A stretch of 56,265 bases of DNA from Gammaproteobacteria bacterium. GTDB taxonomy: Bacteria > Pseudomonadota > Gammaproteobacteria > UBA6429 > Thiohalophilaceae. The notes below the pieces were generated by a model. It ran no database searches. It had not been told where the DNA came from and worked only from the letters and a program-made list of their open reading frames with translations. The stretch is taken from assembly GCA_024275115.1 (NCBI GenBank), contig JAJRZT010000059.1, positions 1-56,265 of the forward strand. The letters run 5' to 3'. Each line of letters starts with the position of its first letter. Within the stretch, counting starts at the first letter, position 1. The position numbers and the translations under genes were made by a program. Of the stretch, positions 10,589-21,002 are shown one piece after another.

Positions 10589-12160
10589 CTAAGGCGAATA
10601 GATCACAATGCCATTATCCCGATAGGCTACAGCAGACGTATCCACCACACTGTCTTTCTCATAGCGAAGAATATATTTCTTTTGCTTGCCCGTTTTGCTG
10701 CGTTCAATATAACGCTCATAGACAGCAAGGTAATTCGCCGTCGCAATAGCAGAAATTCTTAAGTGCTCAGGTGCCTGGGTAATATAGTTATCAATAACCA
10801 GCACAACCCCAACATCATTACCAGCATGTTGTTTTATTTTTGTTCTTACTGATTCCATTTTTTTAAAACTACTAATGAAATAAGTGTCACCTTCTATCCG
10901 CTGTGACATATGAGTAAAAAAAGCAAACAAAAGATAAATACTAAATAGCGACATAAAAGGGAGGCTACTAATATATAGTTTTTTAAGTTTACTTTTCCCT
11001 GCAAGTTCAATATAAAATGCTGGCAATACAAACAATAAAGGGAATATCAAAATGGCATAACGTGTGCTGTAATTCTGCCCGGTAAAAACGAAAAGCAGTA
11101 AGGGTAAAAACAATAAAATACCAACAAACGAATAAGCAGGATATTCCCTGAACATCAAAGCAGGGCTCTTCCAGTGCGACTTAAGCAAGCTAAAGAAATA
11201 GATTGAAAATCGTAATACTATTGCCAATGCCAGCACCATGGAAACAACATTAATACCAATAAGAATGACTCTTGAACCAAACCATTGGTCACCAAATTCA
11301 AACAGCCCCTCCAACCCATGACCAAAGCGATGACCAGGATGGTTTGACAATACCGTTGCAGGCCCTGAAATCACTTTAAGCGCACTGAAGGAGAAGTCCC
11401 TGTCACCACTTAATATCTGGCGAAGATTCTCCCAGTTATGTTGCATGTCACCAATCAAATAGGGAACATAAACTGCCAGGCCCGCAAAAATACCGGCCAC
11501 GAGCCAACCTCGGCTTAATCGGCAAGGGCTAAGATATAAAACCAGTAATATTGCAGGATAATAAAAAACACCGATCATATGAAACTGCGGCAATAGTGCA
11601 CTGAGTAAACACACCCAGAAAATGGCATGGCTGTTGTCTGTCTGGGTTACTCGCCAGAGTGAAATAAACAGCAACACACTCAAAAATGCCAGCGGGACAG
11701 GGTTCCATAAACCTAACGAGTAATAAACTGGCCAGGATGAAACAGCAAATAAAAAACAGCTAAGCAAGGCATAACCTGGCGTCAGTAGCTGACGAGCAAA
11801 CACGTAAATCAAAAATACAACCAGGCTATTAAGAAGCGCGACATAAAACAACGCATTATTAACCACCCCACCCCCCAGCTTCAGCAATCCAAGCCAGAAT
11901 AATGTCCAGGCAGGCCCAGGAGCATGGCCTTCGGAGAAATTAGGTTGCCCAAGATAAAGTGCCTTTTCTTCTCCGGCAAGAAACTGCATGGCAACACGAA
12001 AAGCCGACACCTCATCATTTATAGCGAATATGTAAAAACTTTCCCCTGCCCAAAACCCGTAAAAACGCAGCAAAAACCCCAGCACAACACAACCGAGCAC
12101 AGCCAGCAGGTGCAATCTGGAAACAGGATTATCAAGCTGAGAGTAAATTTTAGCTTGCAT
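10589..12160 (-). CDS. GT-C family membrane glycosyltransferase (ArnT/PMT-like)
   Basis: A 523-residue polytopic protein with about 11-12 predicted TM helices and a short soluble C-terminal region. The first external loop, between TM1 and TM2, contains the acidic pair in AINDEVSAF, as expected of GT-C enzymes that take sugar from a polyprenyl-phosphate donor (GT39/GT83 type). It is encoded just downstream of gtrB and gtrA. The gap to gtrA is 23 bases, so the three form a gtr-type operon, with this gene in the place of the serotype-specific transferase. The acceptor is unknown. Confidence 0.7.
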   Translation of the reverse strand: MQAKIYSQLDNPVSRLHLLAVLGCVVLGFLLRFYGFWAGESFYIFAINDEVSAFRVAMQFLAGEEKALYLGQPNFSEGHAPGPAWTLFWLGLLKLGGGVVNNALFYVALLNSLVVFLIYVFARQLLTPGYALLSCFLFAVSSWPVYYSLGLWNPVPLAFLSVLLFISLWRVTQTDNSHAIFWVCLLSALLPQFHMIGVFYYPAILLVLYLSPCRLSRGWLVAGIFAGLAVYVPYLIGDMQHNWENLRQILSGDRDFSFSALKVISGPATVLSNHPGHRFGHGLEGLFEFGDQWFGSRVILIGINVVSMVLALAIVLRFSIYFFSLLKSHWKSPALMFREYPAYSFVGILLFLPLLLFVFTGQNYSTRYAILIFPLLFVLPAFYIELAGKSKLKKLYISSLPFMSLFSIYLLFAFFTHMSQRIEGDTYFISSFKKMESVRTKIKQHAGNDVGVVLVIDNYITQAPEHLRISAIATANYLAVYERYIERSKTGKQKKYILRYEKDSVVDTSAVAYRDNGIVIYSP

Positions 12161-12183
12161 TCATATTCTCTTTATTATTCTTC

Positions 12184-12597
12184 TTATGTTATTTTCTGTT
12201 TAGTTTGCTCAGCAAAAGTCCACAACTTGTTTGCCGTAAACGTCCATAATAGTACAACAGACGATGCGATGACCTGTGTAAAAAGATAAAATAGCTCGAG
12301 GACATCCACCCCCACAAATATTATCATCATATTTAGAACAGCACCGACTGTGGCCACAATAAAAAATTTCAGCATAGTTTCACTGTGTGCCTTATCACTT
12401 CGAAAGGTGAGATGATAATTTAAAACATAGTTGATCAATGCCCCAACAATAAAGCCTGCCGTGGTTGCCCATACAGCCGACAAACCGGTAAGCTCCACTA
12501 GTAGAATAAGGGTTAGAAAATGCCCAGCCGTTCCGACCGCCCCAATTGTCGCAAACAAAACAAATTGCTTCGTGTTACCTTTATTAAACACAACCAC
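12184..12597 (-). CDS. gtrA: GtrA-family polyprenyl-glycan flippase
   Basis: A 137-residue protein with four TM helices and the GtrA-family N-terminal block (FVLFATIGAVGTAGHFL) plus NYVLNYHLTFRS between helices 2 and 3. GtrA proteins are thought to flip undecaprenyl-phosphate-linked sugars across the inner membrane. There is no ATG near the start. A GTG at 12597, or the GTG two codons later at 12591 with AAAGG five bases upstream, is used. The gene overlaps the gtrB stop by 14 bases, so translation is coupled. Confidence 0.88.
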   Translation of the reverse strand: MVVFNKGNTKQFVLFATIGAVGTAGHFLTLILLVELTGLSAVWATTAGFIVGALINYVLNYHLTFRSDKAHSETMLKFFIVATVGAVLNMMIIFVGVDVLELFYLFTQVIASSVVLLWTFTANKLWTFAEQTKQKIT

Positions 12598-13588
12598 CTT
12601 TGTCTTTTTGTGCTTCTGTTTGAGTCAGCCTGGTTTGAGTCTGGTTGGCTCTGCGCTGGCTGAAGTTATTAATAAAATAAAGGGGTCGCCGTTTTGTCTC
12701 GGTAAAAATTCGCCCCACATATTCACCTAACACACCGATAGACATCAACTGCACACCACCGAGAAAAAGAATAACAACAATCATTGACGGGTAACCTTGC
12801 ACCGGTTCACCGTAGAGTAAAGTGCGAATAACAATGAAAATACCATAACTGAATGCCCCCAATGCTGTCAGCAGCCCCAGATAACTGGCCAGTTTTAATG
12901 GTGCACTCGAATAGGAGGTAATGCCTTCAATCGCAAAATTCCACAGATGCCAGTAGTTCCATTTACTTTCACCAGCATGCCGGGGGTCACGCTCATACAG
13001 AATCGCTTTCTGCCGATAACCAATCCAGGTGAACAAACCTTTCATAAATCGATGCTGCTCTTGTAATGTATTAAGTGCATCAACTGCACGTCGGCTAAGT
13101 AGCCGATAGTCACCCGTGTCTTCCGGTATTTTAATCTGCCCAATCGCACCCATAAGGCGATAAAAAAGATGCGCCGTCAATTTTTTAAACGCTGACTCAC
13201 CCTCACGCCTGGATCGTTTTGCATAGATGACATCATAACCGTCTTGCCATTCGTCAATCAGCCGGGGGATTAACTCAGGCGGATCCTGCAAATCAGCATC
13301 GATAACAACAACAGCATCACCTTCGGCCTTGTGCAGGCCTGCGGTCATGGCAATTTCCTTACCGAAATTACGACTCAGATCAATGATGGCGACACGCGCA
13401 TCCTGCTCGCGAATTTTAGTCAGGATAGAAAGCGTATTATCCTCGCTTCCATCATTGACATAAATTATTTCCGAATCCAGCGACAGCTTATCAAGCACCT
13501 GGGTAATACGTTCATGAAAATCGCCCAGGACTTCCTTTTCGTTATAAACAGGGACAACAATCGAAATCATGTACTCTACTTGTTGCAT
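12584..13588 (-). CDS. gtrB: GtrB-type bactoprenyl glucosyltransferase (GT2)
   Basis: Transfers a sugar from a nucleotide donor to undecaprenyl phosphate at the cytoplasmic face of the membrane. The catalytic GT2 domain starts at ISIVVPVYNEKEVL. It carries VVIDADLQDPPE, the DxD-type metal site with the dolichol-phosphate-mannose-synthase signature. Two C-terminal TM helices (about residues 225-250 and 265-290) anchor it. I place the start at the ATG at 13588 (MQQVEY, 334 aa) because GGAG lies six bases upstream. An in-frame GTG four codons earlier is less likely. First gene of the gtrB-gtrA-GT-C operon. Confidence 0.92.
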   Translation of the reverse strand: MQQVEYMISIVVPVYNEKEVLGDFHERITQVLDKLSLDSEIIYVNDGSEDNTLSILTKIREQDARVAIIDLSRNFGKEIAMTAGLHKAEGDAVVVIDADLQDPPELIPRLIDEWQDGYDVIYAKRSRREGESAFKKLTAHLFYRLMGAIGQIKIPEDTGDYRLLSRRAVDALNTLQEQHRFMKGLFTWIGYRQKAILYERDPRHAGESKWNYWHLWNFAIEGITSYSSAPLKLASYLGLLTALGAFSYGIFIVIRTLLYGEPVQGYPSMIVVILFLGGVQLMSIGVLGEYVGRIFTETKRRPLYFINNFSQRRANQTQTRLTQTEAQKDKGGCV

Positions 13589-14047
13589 GCTATTCTCCAC
13601 TGACCATTAACACAGGTACACCCAGTTTATAAATAAAGCGCGTGCTTTACAGTATGTTGTTGACCTTGAGAGCAATAACGCTGATATTTTTCAGGTAGGC
13701 CGTGTACTATATTTAGCATGCATTATCCAGATGGAACGCATACTTAAAAATTGAGCAACGAATAGTATAAATAAAATAACGCGGCCTGTCCGAAAATATT
13801 TGAAAAATATAACCCCGGCTCCAACTATCGAAGACAATACATCATTATATTGTTAAAAAAAGAAGTATAAATATAAATGCAACCGGCACAGCAGTAAAAA
13901 ACAGCGTTACAATTTGAGGAGAAAGGCAGATTCAGCCGGATATTTTATCCCAACGCTCTGCGAATTGATTAAAGAATAGTAAGGCCGGGGTACACAACCC
14001 CGTTGAAGATATGTAATGGGTTCCCGAATACAACGTAAAAATAGCCT
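13589..14047. other. gene-free intergenic stretch upstream of gtrB
   Basis: No open frame with recognisable protein features was found. The part next to gtrB must hold that operon's promoter. The only structure seen is a GGGGT..ACCCCG hairpin-bearing repeat at about 13983-14017 (listed separately). Confidence 0.5.
13983..14017 (-). repeat. diverged copy of hairpin repeat family B
   Basis: Read on the minus strand, this resembles the two better copies at 14671 and 50372. It shares an AT-rich lead, CAACGGGG, a short loop and ACCCCG. The stem is CGGGG/CCCCG in all three. It is more diverged than the other two, so membership is an inference. Confidence 0.4.
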
Positions 14048-14197
14048 TTAGACAGCAAACGGGCTCATCAAAACCCACCAGGCTGAAAAGCCTAAATAAA
14101 TGCAGCTTAACGCAATTAAACGGAATTTAAGCTCTTTTCGGTAACGGCTACGCTCTGACGTATCCATTTTCTTATATCGGGAATTTAATCGTAACAT
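14048..14197 (-). CDS. possible small single-TM protein
   Basis: A 49-residue frame starting at the ATG at 14197 (MLRLNSRYKKMDTSER). It has a basic, charged first half and one hydrophobic helix near the C terminus (IALSCIYLGFSAWWVLMSPFAV). A positive N terminus with one TM helix is the usual look of a real small membrane protein rather than a random frame. The upstream GAGA is only a weak ribosome site. I do not recognise a family. It lies alone in a repeat-rich intergenic region. Could be spurious. Confidence 0.3.
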   Translation of the reverse strand: MLRLNSRYKKMDTSERSRYRKELKFRLIALSCIYLGFSAWWVLMSPFAV

Positions 14198-14376
14198 GGT
14201 CTTTATCTCGCACTTAGGGTTTACAAAACAACGCATTAATGAAAGACATCCGTGTCATTAATGCTCCGTTCCCCAATATCTAGTTCAAAGGTATGGACTA
14301 GACGAGGGAATATCATAATAATATCCGGCCCTCATTTCTTGGTAATATTACCATTTTAAGCGCTGGATATTGGTTA

Positions 14377-14457
14377 TCAGCCGTGCTAGCACTAACGTGC
14401 GCTCCGTCCATAGAGACCATTCCTGCTCCAGAAATGTGCCAGCGCTAGTACGGCTGA
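14377..14457. repeat. imperfect inverted repeat, ~20-bp arms
   Basis: Arms at 14377-14396 and 14438-14457 match at about 16 of 20 positions (TCAGCCGTGCTAGCAC on one side, and TCAGCCGTACTAGCGC when the other is reversed), with a 41-base loop. Weaker similarity continues outward. There is no T-run, so it is unlikely to be a terminator. It may be a remnant of a small mobile element or a REP-like unit. Confidence 0.55.
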
Positions 14458-14612
14458 ATCCATATTGATAGCCGTGTTTTTTTAAAATGCACCGCTATTC
14501 AATAAAAACTATTCTACCGACTGCAAAAAATAATTCTCGGTACTAATAACACTAAAAATGTGAAGTATTAACGTTTAGTGCGCGTTGGGCTCGGGGTTTT
14601 ACGCGCACTTAT

Positions 14613-14637
14613 GCCGCGTTTGCAATAGCAAACGTGG
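14613..14637. repeat. GC-rich hairpin
   Basis: GCCGCGTTTGC, a four-base loop, then a near-perfect complement ending GTGGC: 10 of 11 pairs. It sits between the larger inverted repeat and the family B repeat. No adjacent T-run. Confidence 0.45.
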
Positions 14638-14670
14638 CGACCTCCCACAAGGCACCAAACAAGCTAAATC

Positions 14671-14714
14671 AATTATATATCGTCAACGGGGTATGCACCC
14701 CGCTAACGACCAAA
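14671..14714 (+). repeat. dispersed hairpin repeat family B, copy 1
   Basis: A 44-base unit beginning AATTATATATCGTCAACGGG, nearly identical to 50372-50414 (three substitutions and one gap). The core CGTCAACGGGG TATGCA CCCCGCTAACG folds as an imperfect stem-loop. Two unlinked intergenic copies 36 kb apart show that this is a dispersed element. Confidence 0.75.
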
Positions 14715-14790
14715 ACAACCGGCTGCCTGAAGCAGACCTGAGAAAAACCGGCTTCTTATCTAAAAACTTTGATCTGAACAGCAAGGCAAC

Positions 14791-14824
14791 AAAAAAGCCC
14801 GTAAACATTGAGTCTACGGGCTTT
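14791..14824 (-). terminator. rho-independent terminator of groESL
   Basis: On the minus strand, a 10-bp perfect stem (AAAGCCCGTA with TACGGGCTTT, 11-base loop) is followed by six T's. It lies 41 bases beyond the groEL stop. Confidence 0.9.
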
Positions 14825-14865
14825 CTTGAAACTACATGGAACAGTTTGGAAATGAGGGATGATGT

Positions 14866-16572
<1,707 letters not shown>

Positions 16573-16583
16573 TTAGAACAAGC

Positions 16584-16874
16584 TTAAGCTTCCAGTACAC
16601 CCATGATGTCAGATTCATTCATCATGATAACTTCTTCACCATCGACCTTCACTTCCTGGCCAGCGTATTTACCAAACAATACTTTGTCGCCAACTTTTAC
16701 ATCGAGAGGCGTAACATTACCGCTATCATTTGCTTTGCCTTTACCAACAGCAAGCACTTCGCCTTCAGATGGTTTTTCAGTTGCGCTATCGGGGATGACA
16801 ATACCACTTGCAGTCATTGTTTCTTCAGCCATACGGCGTACTACGACACGATCGTGTAATGGACGGATCTTCAT
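16584..16874 (-). CDS. groES: co-chaperonin GroES
   Basis: The 96-residue heptameric lid of the GroEL chamber. It begins [14 protein letters not shown] and contains the mobile-loop region ([15 protein letters not shown]) and [14 protein letters not shown]. The ATG at 16874 has AGGAGAAAG upstream. First gene of the groES-groEL operon, transcribed from the CIRCE-overlapped promoter at about 16975-17002. Confidence 0.98.
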   Translation of the reverse strand: MKIRPLHDRVVVRRMAEETMTASGIVIPDSATEKPSEGEVLAVGKGKANDSGNVTPLDVKVGDKVLFGKYAGQEVKVDGEEVIMMNESDIMGVLEA

Positions 16875-16948
16875 GTTTTTCTTTCTCCTAATAAAAGTCC
16901 AGTTAATTCAAATAGATAGTTAAAATATGTAATATGCTAAACTGTTTA

Positions 16949-16975
16949 TTAGCACTCACCTCTAGTGAGTGCTAA
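16949..16975. promoter_or_regulatory. CIRCE operator (HrcA binding site)
   Basis: A perfect inverted repeat TTAGCACTC, nine-base spacer ACCTCTAGT, GAGTGCTAA: all 18 consensus positions match. It abuts the -10 box of the groESL promoter, where HrcA binding would block initiation. hrcA itself is not in the window. Confidence 0.96.
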
Positions 16976-17002
16976 TAATAGCCCTGTTATTCATAGAGTC
17001 AA
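16975..17002 (-). promoter_or_regulatory. sigma-70 promoter of groESL
   Basis: On the minus strand, TTGACT (-35, 16997-17002), a 16-base spacer and TATTAT (-10, 16975-16980). The CIRCE operator begins at the -10 and covers the likely start point. Confidence 0.75.
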
Positions 17003-17171
17003 GCCTATAATAGGCTTATCTGAAGGCCAGCTCATTTCCTGACCGTCTTTGTTATGTGTCCGTTATGGGCAAAAATCAAGGGGGAGTATCCGGTTATTTG
17101 TATTAATATCAGTAAATTATTGAAATTAAGGGGCTAAATTTCCAACCTGCAAACATGCTTGACTCCAGAAT

Positions 17172-18752
17172 TTAATGGCTAGTCCCTACCGAACGGTTGA
17201 TTCTGTTGTACACGTTATATTTTCCAGACGGCTTCTTCATTGGTAAACGTTTAATTTCTTTTAGTGTTCTAGCGTTATAAATGATTAACTCGCCGTCCAT
17301 ATCCCAGACACTTAACAGGGCATGCCGGCCATAACGGTCAAATTCGACATGGGCTGCATTTTTCCCCGGCGATGGCCGGAGTGTTTTTACTATCTCAAGC
17401 GTTTGCTTGTCGATAAGATGCACTGCTTCTTTATTTGGTCCAAAAAATACATCAGCCCAGGCATAAGACGAATTTTCGTGACTACGCATAAAAAAACCTG
17501 GCCCCAATGTTTTGATTCGTTTGATGGTTTTCCAGTTTGTCATGTCAATAATGCTTATTTCAGCTTTCTTCAGGTTGGGAGTCGCCATCACCCGACGGCC
17601 TTTGTAGATCCAGGTAATGCCGGAACTCAGGTGCGGTAAGCCGGTTAACTCAAGCTCTGCGACCTTACGACGGAGATCCAGATTAATCACCTGACCATTT
17701 TTCGCATTGCGTGCCGCCCCCATTAAATAGGTATAAGACGGGTCAAACTGAAAATCATCCAGATAGTCGTCCAAAGGGATATGCCGAATCAGAAATCGAC
17801 TCTTTTCTTCCCCCCCGTTACCCCACTGGTCATCAGCTCCATGCTTGTCGTTATAATACATTTCCCAGACTTCAGGAATATCTTTAAGTGCAACAATAAA
17901 ACTATTACGTGGCACAGCCGCATAAACAGCACTGACACGTGATGTTTTGCCTTTGTTGTTTTTCACTACAATGATCTGCACAGGCTCAAGATTTTCTGCA
18001 TCCAGTAACACCAGCGTATGGGGCAGATAGTTACCAACCAGAATGGTTTTGCCGTCAGCGGATACGGCCAGGTTACGGGTATTAATCCCGACCCGAATTT
18101 CTGCGACTGTTTTCAGGTTATAAATATCAAACTTACTCACCCAGCCATCACGCGAAACAAAATAAACATAACGCCCATCGGGGGAATATTTGGGGCCACC
18201 GTGTAAGGCAAAACGGGTTTTAAAACGATGAATGGGCTCAAACTTATCGCCATCGAGCAGTGTGGCATGATGGTCGCCTAGTTCCACAACAATAAACAGG
18301 TTAAGCATATCGGCCTTAAAAATAGGTTGATCGCTCAGGCTAGCTGGCTTGTAGTGGATAAGATGGGATTTTCTTATTTCAGCCATACCCCAGTCAGGAA
18401 TATTTTCTAATGGTGTGTATATGTACTTTACAAGCAACTGCCGTTGAGATGCCGTTAAAACGTTACCAAAAGCGGGCATTTGTGTTGCTGCACGCCCATT
18501 TTCAATAACCTTAAGTGCTTTGTTTTTACGTAATCGTTTTAGATTTTCTGGCAACAATGCGGGCCCCATTCCACCTAAACGGCTGACAGCATGACAACTT
18601 GCGCAGTATTGTTGGTATAGTTTTTGTACATCGCTTTTTTCTATATCATTTTTGCTAACAATATTATTTCCAGCAAAGCTGTTGGTAATAAATACTAGAC
18701 TGGCTAAAAACCACCCGCAGCCAACGGTGATTTTATTAAACTCACGTTGCAT
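17172..18752 (-). CDS. nirN: NirN, cytochrome c-d1 protein of heme d1 synthesis (copy 1)
   Basis: NirN is the periplasmic dehydrogenase that converts dihydro-heme d1 to heme d1, the last step before insertion into NirS. This 526-residue form starts at the ATG at 18752 (AAGG upstream), giving a signal peptide ending near FAG. A longer frame to 18878 would run back into nirJ. The N-terminal cytochrome c has CASCH (residues 50-54) and Met92 in TQMPAF. The rest is the eight-bladed d1 propeller. His184 (FALHGG) aligns with the proximal d1 ligand of NirS, and His374 (GLPHLSSG) with the first catalytic His. The second is Asn393, so it is not a nitrite reductase. Last gene of the nirECFDLGHJN operon, 25 bases after nirJ. 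Confidence 0.9.
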   Translation of the reverse strand: MQREFNKITVGCGWFLASLVFITNSFAGNNIVSKNDIEKSDVQKLYQQYCASCHAVSRLGGMGPALLPENLKRLRKNKALKVIENGRAATQMPAFGNVLTASQRQLLVKYIYTPLENIPDWGMAEIRKSHLIHYKPASLSDQPIFKADMLNLFIVVELGDHHATLLDGDKFEPIHRFKTRFALHGGPKYSPDGRYVYFVSRDGWVSKFDIYNLKTVAEIRVGINTRNLAVSADGKTILVGNYLPHTLVLLDAENLEPVQIIVVKNNKGKTSRVSAVYAAVPRNSFIVALKDIPEVWEMYYNDKHGADDQWGNGGEEKSRFLIRHIPLDDYLDDFQFDPSYTYLMGAARNAKNGQVINLDLRRKVAELELTGLPHLSSGITWIYKGRRVMATPNLKKAEISIIDMTNWKTIKRIKTLGPGFFMRSHENSSYAWADVFFGPNKEAVHLIDKQTLEIVKTLRPSPGKNAAHVEFDRYGRHALLSVWDMDGELIIYNARTLKEIKRLPMKKPSGKYNVYNRINRSVGTSH

Positions 18753-18777
18753 GGTATACCTTAATATATTGTTATGC

Positions 18778-19998
18778 TCATTTAGTCTGGGTAACTTTAT
18801 TCTGCGCAAGTTTGTTTTGCCGAACCCAGGGCGTAACCTGTAAACGCTGTTCCGTTGTATCCACACCAATTTCTTCATCCGATAAATAACAGGCAGGATC
18901 TTCTGCCCAGAAATTATTTGTCAACTGATAAGCACGCACACGGGTATTCCCCCCGCATACATTCAGATAAGCACACTGAGCACAACGCCCCTCTAATGGC
19001 CGGGGTTGGGATTTAAGCCCAGCCATTAAAGGATCACTTCGGCCTTGCCAGATTGCCGAGAAAGGCCGCTCTTTAACATTGCCCAGATTATAATCCCACC
19101 AGAAAGTATCCGGATGAACATTACCCAGGTTATCAATATTTGAAATATTAACACCGGAGGAATTCCCGCCCCACTGAATCAGCCTGGCTTGCATATGTTC
19201 CAGCTTGTCCGGGAAATGTTTTTTAATCCAGTATAAAAGATAAACGCCGTCTGCATCATTATTGCCCGTTACAAACTCACGTTCACGCCCGGCCTCAATA
19301 TGTTGCCAGCAAGTATCAAACAACAAATCCATTGCTTTACGGGTAACCTGGTGGACAACATCATCTTTGCGGTTCTTATTACCACGCCCGGCATAATTCA
19401 AGTGGGAAAGATAAAACTTATCGACCTTTTCATGTTCCATTATATTTAATAAATCAGAAAGTTCGTGTGCATTATCCACCGTCAGGGTAAAACGCATGCC
19501 CACTTTAATACCGGCCTGATGGCATAAGCGGATACCCTGCATCGACTCATCAAAAGCACCCTGTTTGCGACGAAACTTGTCATGGGTTTCACGCACACCA
19601 TCAATACTAATACCAACATAGTCATAGCCAATCGCAGCGATGGCATTAATATTAGATTCATTAATCATTGTGCCATTGGTTGAAAGCCCAACATAAAAAC
19701 CCATTTCTTTTGCGCGCTTTGAAATATCAAAAATATCAGGGCGCATTAAAGGTTCACCACCCGATAAAATAAGCACCGGCACCTGAAATTTTTTTAAATC
19801 ATCCATTGTGTCAAAGACTTCCTGAGTAGAAAGTTCACCGGGGAAATCTTTATCGGCTGAAATAGAGTAGCAATGTTTACAGGTTAAGTTACAACGCCGT
19901 ATAAGGTTCCAGATCACAACTGGGCCCGGTGGGTTACGCCTGGCAGCTAATGGTTGTGGGGCTTTTAACTCGCGCATATATTGACTAATACGAAACAT
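18778..19998 (-). CDS. nirJ: NirJ, radical SAM heme d1 biosynthesis protein
   Basis: NirJ removes the two propionates of didecarboxysiroheme on the way to the dioxo groups of heme d1. The 406-residue protein has the radical SAM cluster motif CNLTCKHCYS (residues about 36-45) followed by the GGEP motif (LILSGGEPLMRPD). A C-terminal SPASM-type cysteine cluster is CAQCAYLNVCGGN, with a later Cys in EDPACYL. An excellent ribosome site (TAGGAGATTAAG) precedes the ATG at 19998. It lies between nirH (38-base gap) and nirN, the usual order. Confidence 0.96.
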   Translation of the reverse strand: MFRISQYMRELKAPQPLAARRNPPGPVVIWNLIRRCNLTCKHCYSISADKDFPGELSTQEVFDTMDDLKKFQVPVLILSGGEPLMRPDIFDISKRAKEMGFYVGLSTNGTMINESNINAIAAIGYDYVGISIDGVRETHDKFRRKQGAFDESMQGIRLCHQAGIKVGMRFTLTVDNAHELSDLLNIMEHEKVDKFYLSHLNYAGRGNKNRKDDVVHQVTRKAMDLLFDTCWQHIEAGREREFVTGNNDADGVYLLYWIKKHFPDKLEHMQARLIQWGGNSSGVNISNIDNLGNVHPDTFWWDYNLGNVKERPFSAIWQGRSDPLMAGLKSQPRPLEGRCAQCAYLNVCGGNTRVRAYQLTNNFWAEDPACYLSDEEIGVDTTEQRLQVTPWVRQNKLAQNKVTQTK

Positions 19999-20036
19999 CT
20001 TAATCTCCTAAGCAACGTCTATTAAGGTCTTTACCT

Positions 20037-20549
20037 CTATAGCCGCACACCGGTTTTTTTTAGAATACGCTGACTAAACAGGACATCGTGGCCGTGATCA
20101 TTATCACCCAGCAAAGCGGCAATCTGCATCACCAGAAGCATTGCATCTTCACGATTATGTGCATGCACCATGGCAAATAAATTGTATGGCCAGTCCGGTA
20201 AAATACGGGGTCGATGATAACAATGGCTAACAAAATCCAGCTTGCCCACCTGTTGGCCTAGCTCGGTAATTTTTTCATCAGGCACATCCCATACTGTCAT
20301 GCCATTACCTTTATATCCCAGCACATAATGATTAGGGACTGCTGCTATACGACGAATAACACCTCGCTGGAGCATTGTACGTAGCCGGGAAACAACCTCT
20401 TTCATCGGTATTCCTAGTTGCTCTGCAATCGCATCATAGGGACGTGTTACAAGAGGTAACCCCGCTTGTGTTGCATAAATAATTTTTCTCTCTATATCAT
20501 CAAGAATATATTCATCAGAAAATTCTTTATCTGCCACTGAAACATCCAT
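20037..20549 (-). CDS. nirH: NirH, siroheme decarboxylase subunit
   Basis: One of four AsnC/Lrp-type proteins that together decarboxylate siroheme to 12,18-didecarboxysiroheme. 170 residues: a winged-helix-like N-terminal half (RPYDAIAEQLGIPMKEVVSRL) and an AsnC ligand-binding half with CYHRPRILPDWPYNLFAMVH, the conserved block of the NirL/NirH subtype. It is the fourth of the four in the operon, so the H assignment rests on order and on similarity to the second (nirL). It is 9 bases after nirG. Not a transcription regulator despite the fold. Confidence 0.88.
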   Translation of the reverse strand: MDVSVADKEFSDEYILDDIERKIIYATQAGLPLVTRPYDAIAEQLGIPMKEVVSRLRTMLQRGVIRRIAAVPNHYVLGYKGNGMTVWDVPDEKITELGQQVGKLDFVSHCYHRPRILPDWPYNLFAMVHAHNREDAMLLVMQIAALLGDNDHGHDVLFSQRILKKTGVRL

Positions 20550-20558
20550 AATGTTTTT

Positions 20559-21002
20559 TTAAACCTTTAGCTGTAAACCAACAAAGTATTCTTCCAGCCT
20601 GGGCATGTTAAATACTTTCAAGCCTGTGCGTTGTTCAATATCACTGTTGATTTGGTCAATTTGTTGTGGTGTTTCTGTTGCCAGCACATACCACATATTA
20701 AAATCATGATCGCGCTGGTAATTATGTGCAACCTCAGGATAGCTGTTGACCACATCGGCAACCTTGTCAAATTGTTCCTCTGGAACTTGTATCGCAACCA
20801 GACTGAATGCCCCTCCCAATTTTTGCACATCATACATTGGCCCAAACCGTGTTAGCGTTTTATCTTCGAGCAAACGTGCTAACCTTTCTAACAGCTCCCC
20901 TTCATTAATACCTAATTGAACTGCAATATCTGCATAAGGTGTTTCAGTTAAGGGGAACCCTGCCTGCAAAATATTAATAATATCCCGATCCAGTTTATCC
21001 AT
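20559..21002 (-). CDS. nirG: NirG, siroheme decarboxylase subunit
   Basis: 147-residue AsnC-like subunit of siroheme decarboxylase. Its second half has the NirD/NirG-type block YPEVAHNYQRDHDFNMWYVL, where the His and Arg line the siroheme site. It lacks the CYHRPR block of NirL/NirH. It starts at the ATG at 21002, inside the last 8 bases of nirL, so the two are translationally coupled. The length matches known NirG. Confidence 0.88.
   Translation of the reverse strand: MDKLDRDIINILQAGFPLTETPYADIAVQLGINEGELLERLARLLEDKTLTRFGPMYDVQKLGGAFSLVAIQVPEEQFDKVADVVNSYPEVAHNYQRDHDFNMWYVLATETPQQIDQINSDIEQRTGLKVFNMPRLEEYFVGLQLKV

Noticed and set aside
18753-18878. Longer N terminus for nirN copy 1
   Set aside because: It would overlap nirJ by 100 bases and push the signal peptide to residue 43 and beyond. 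The ATG at 18752 has a ribosome site and gives a normal signal peptide.
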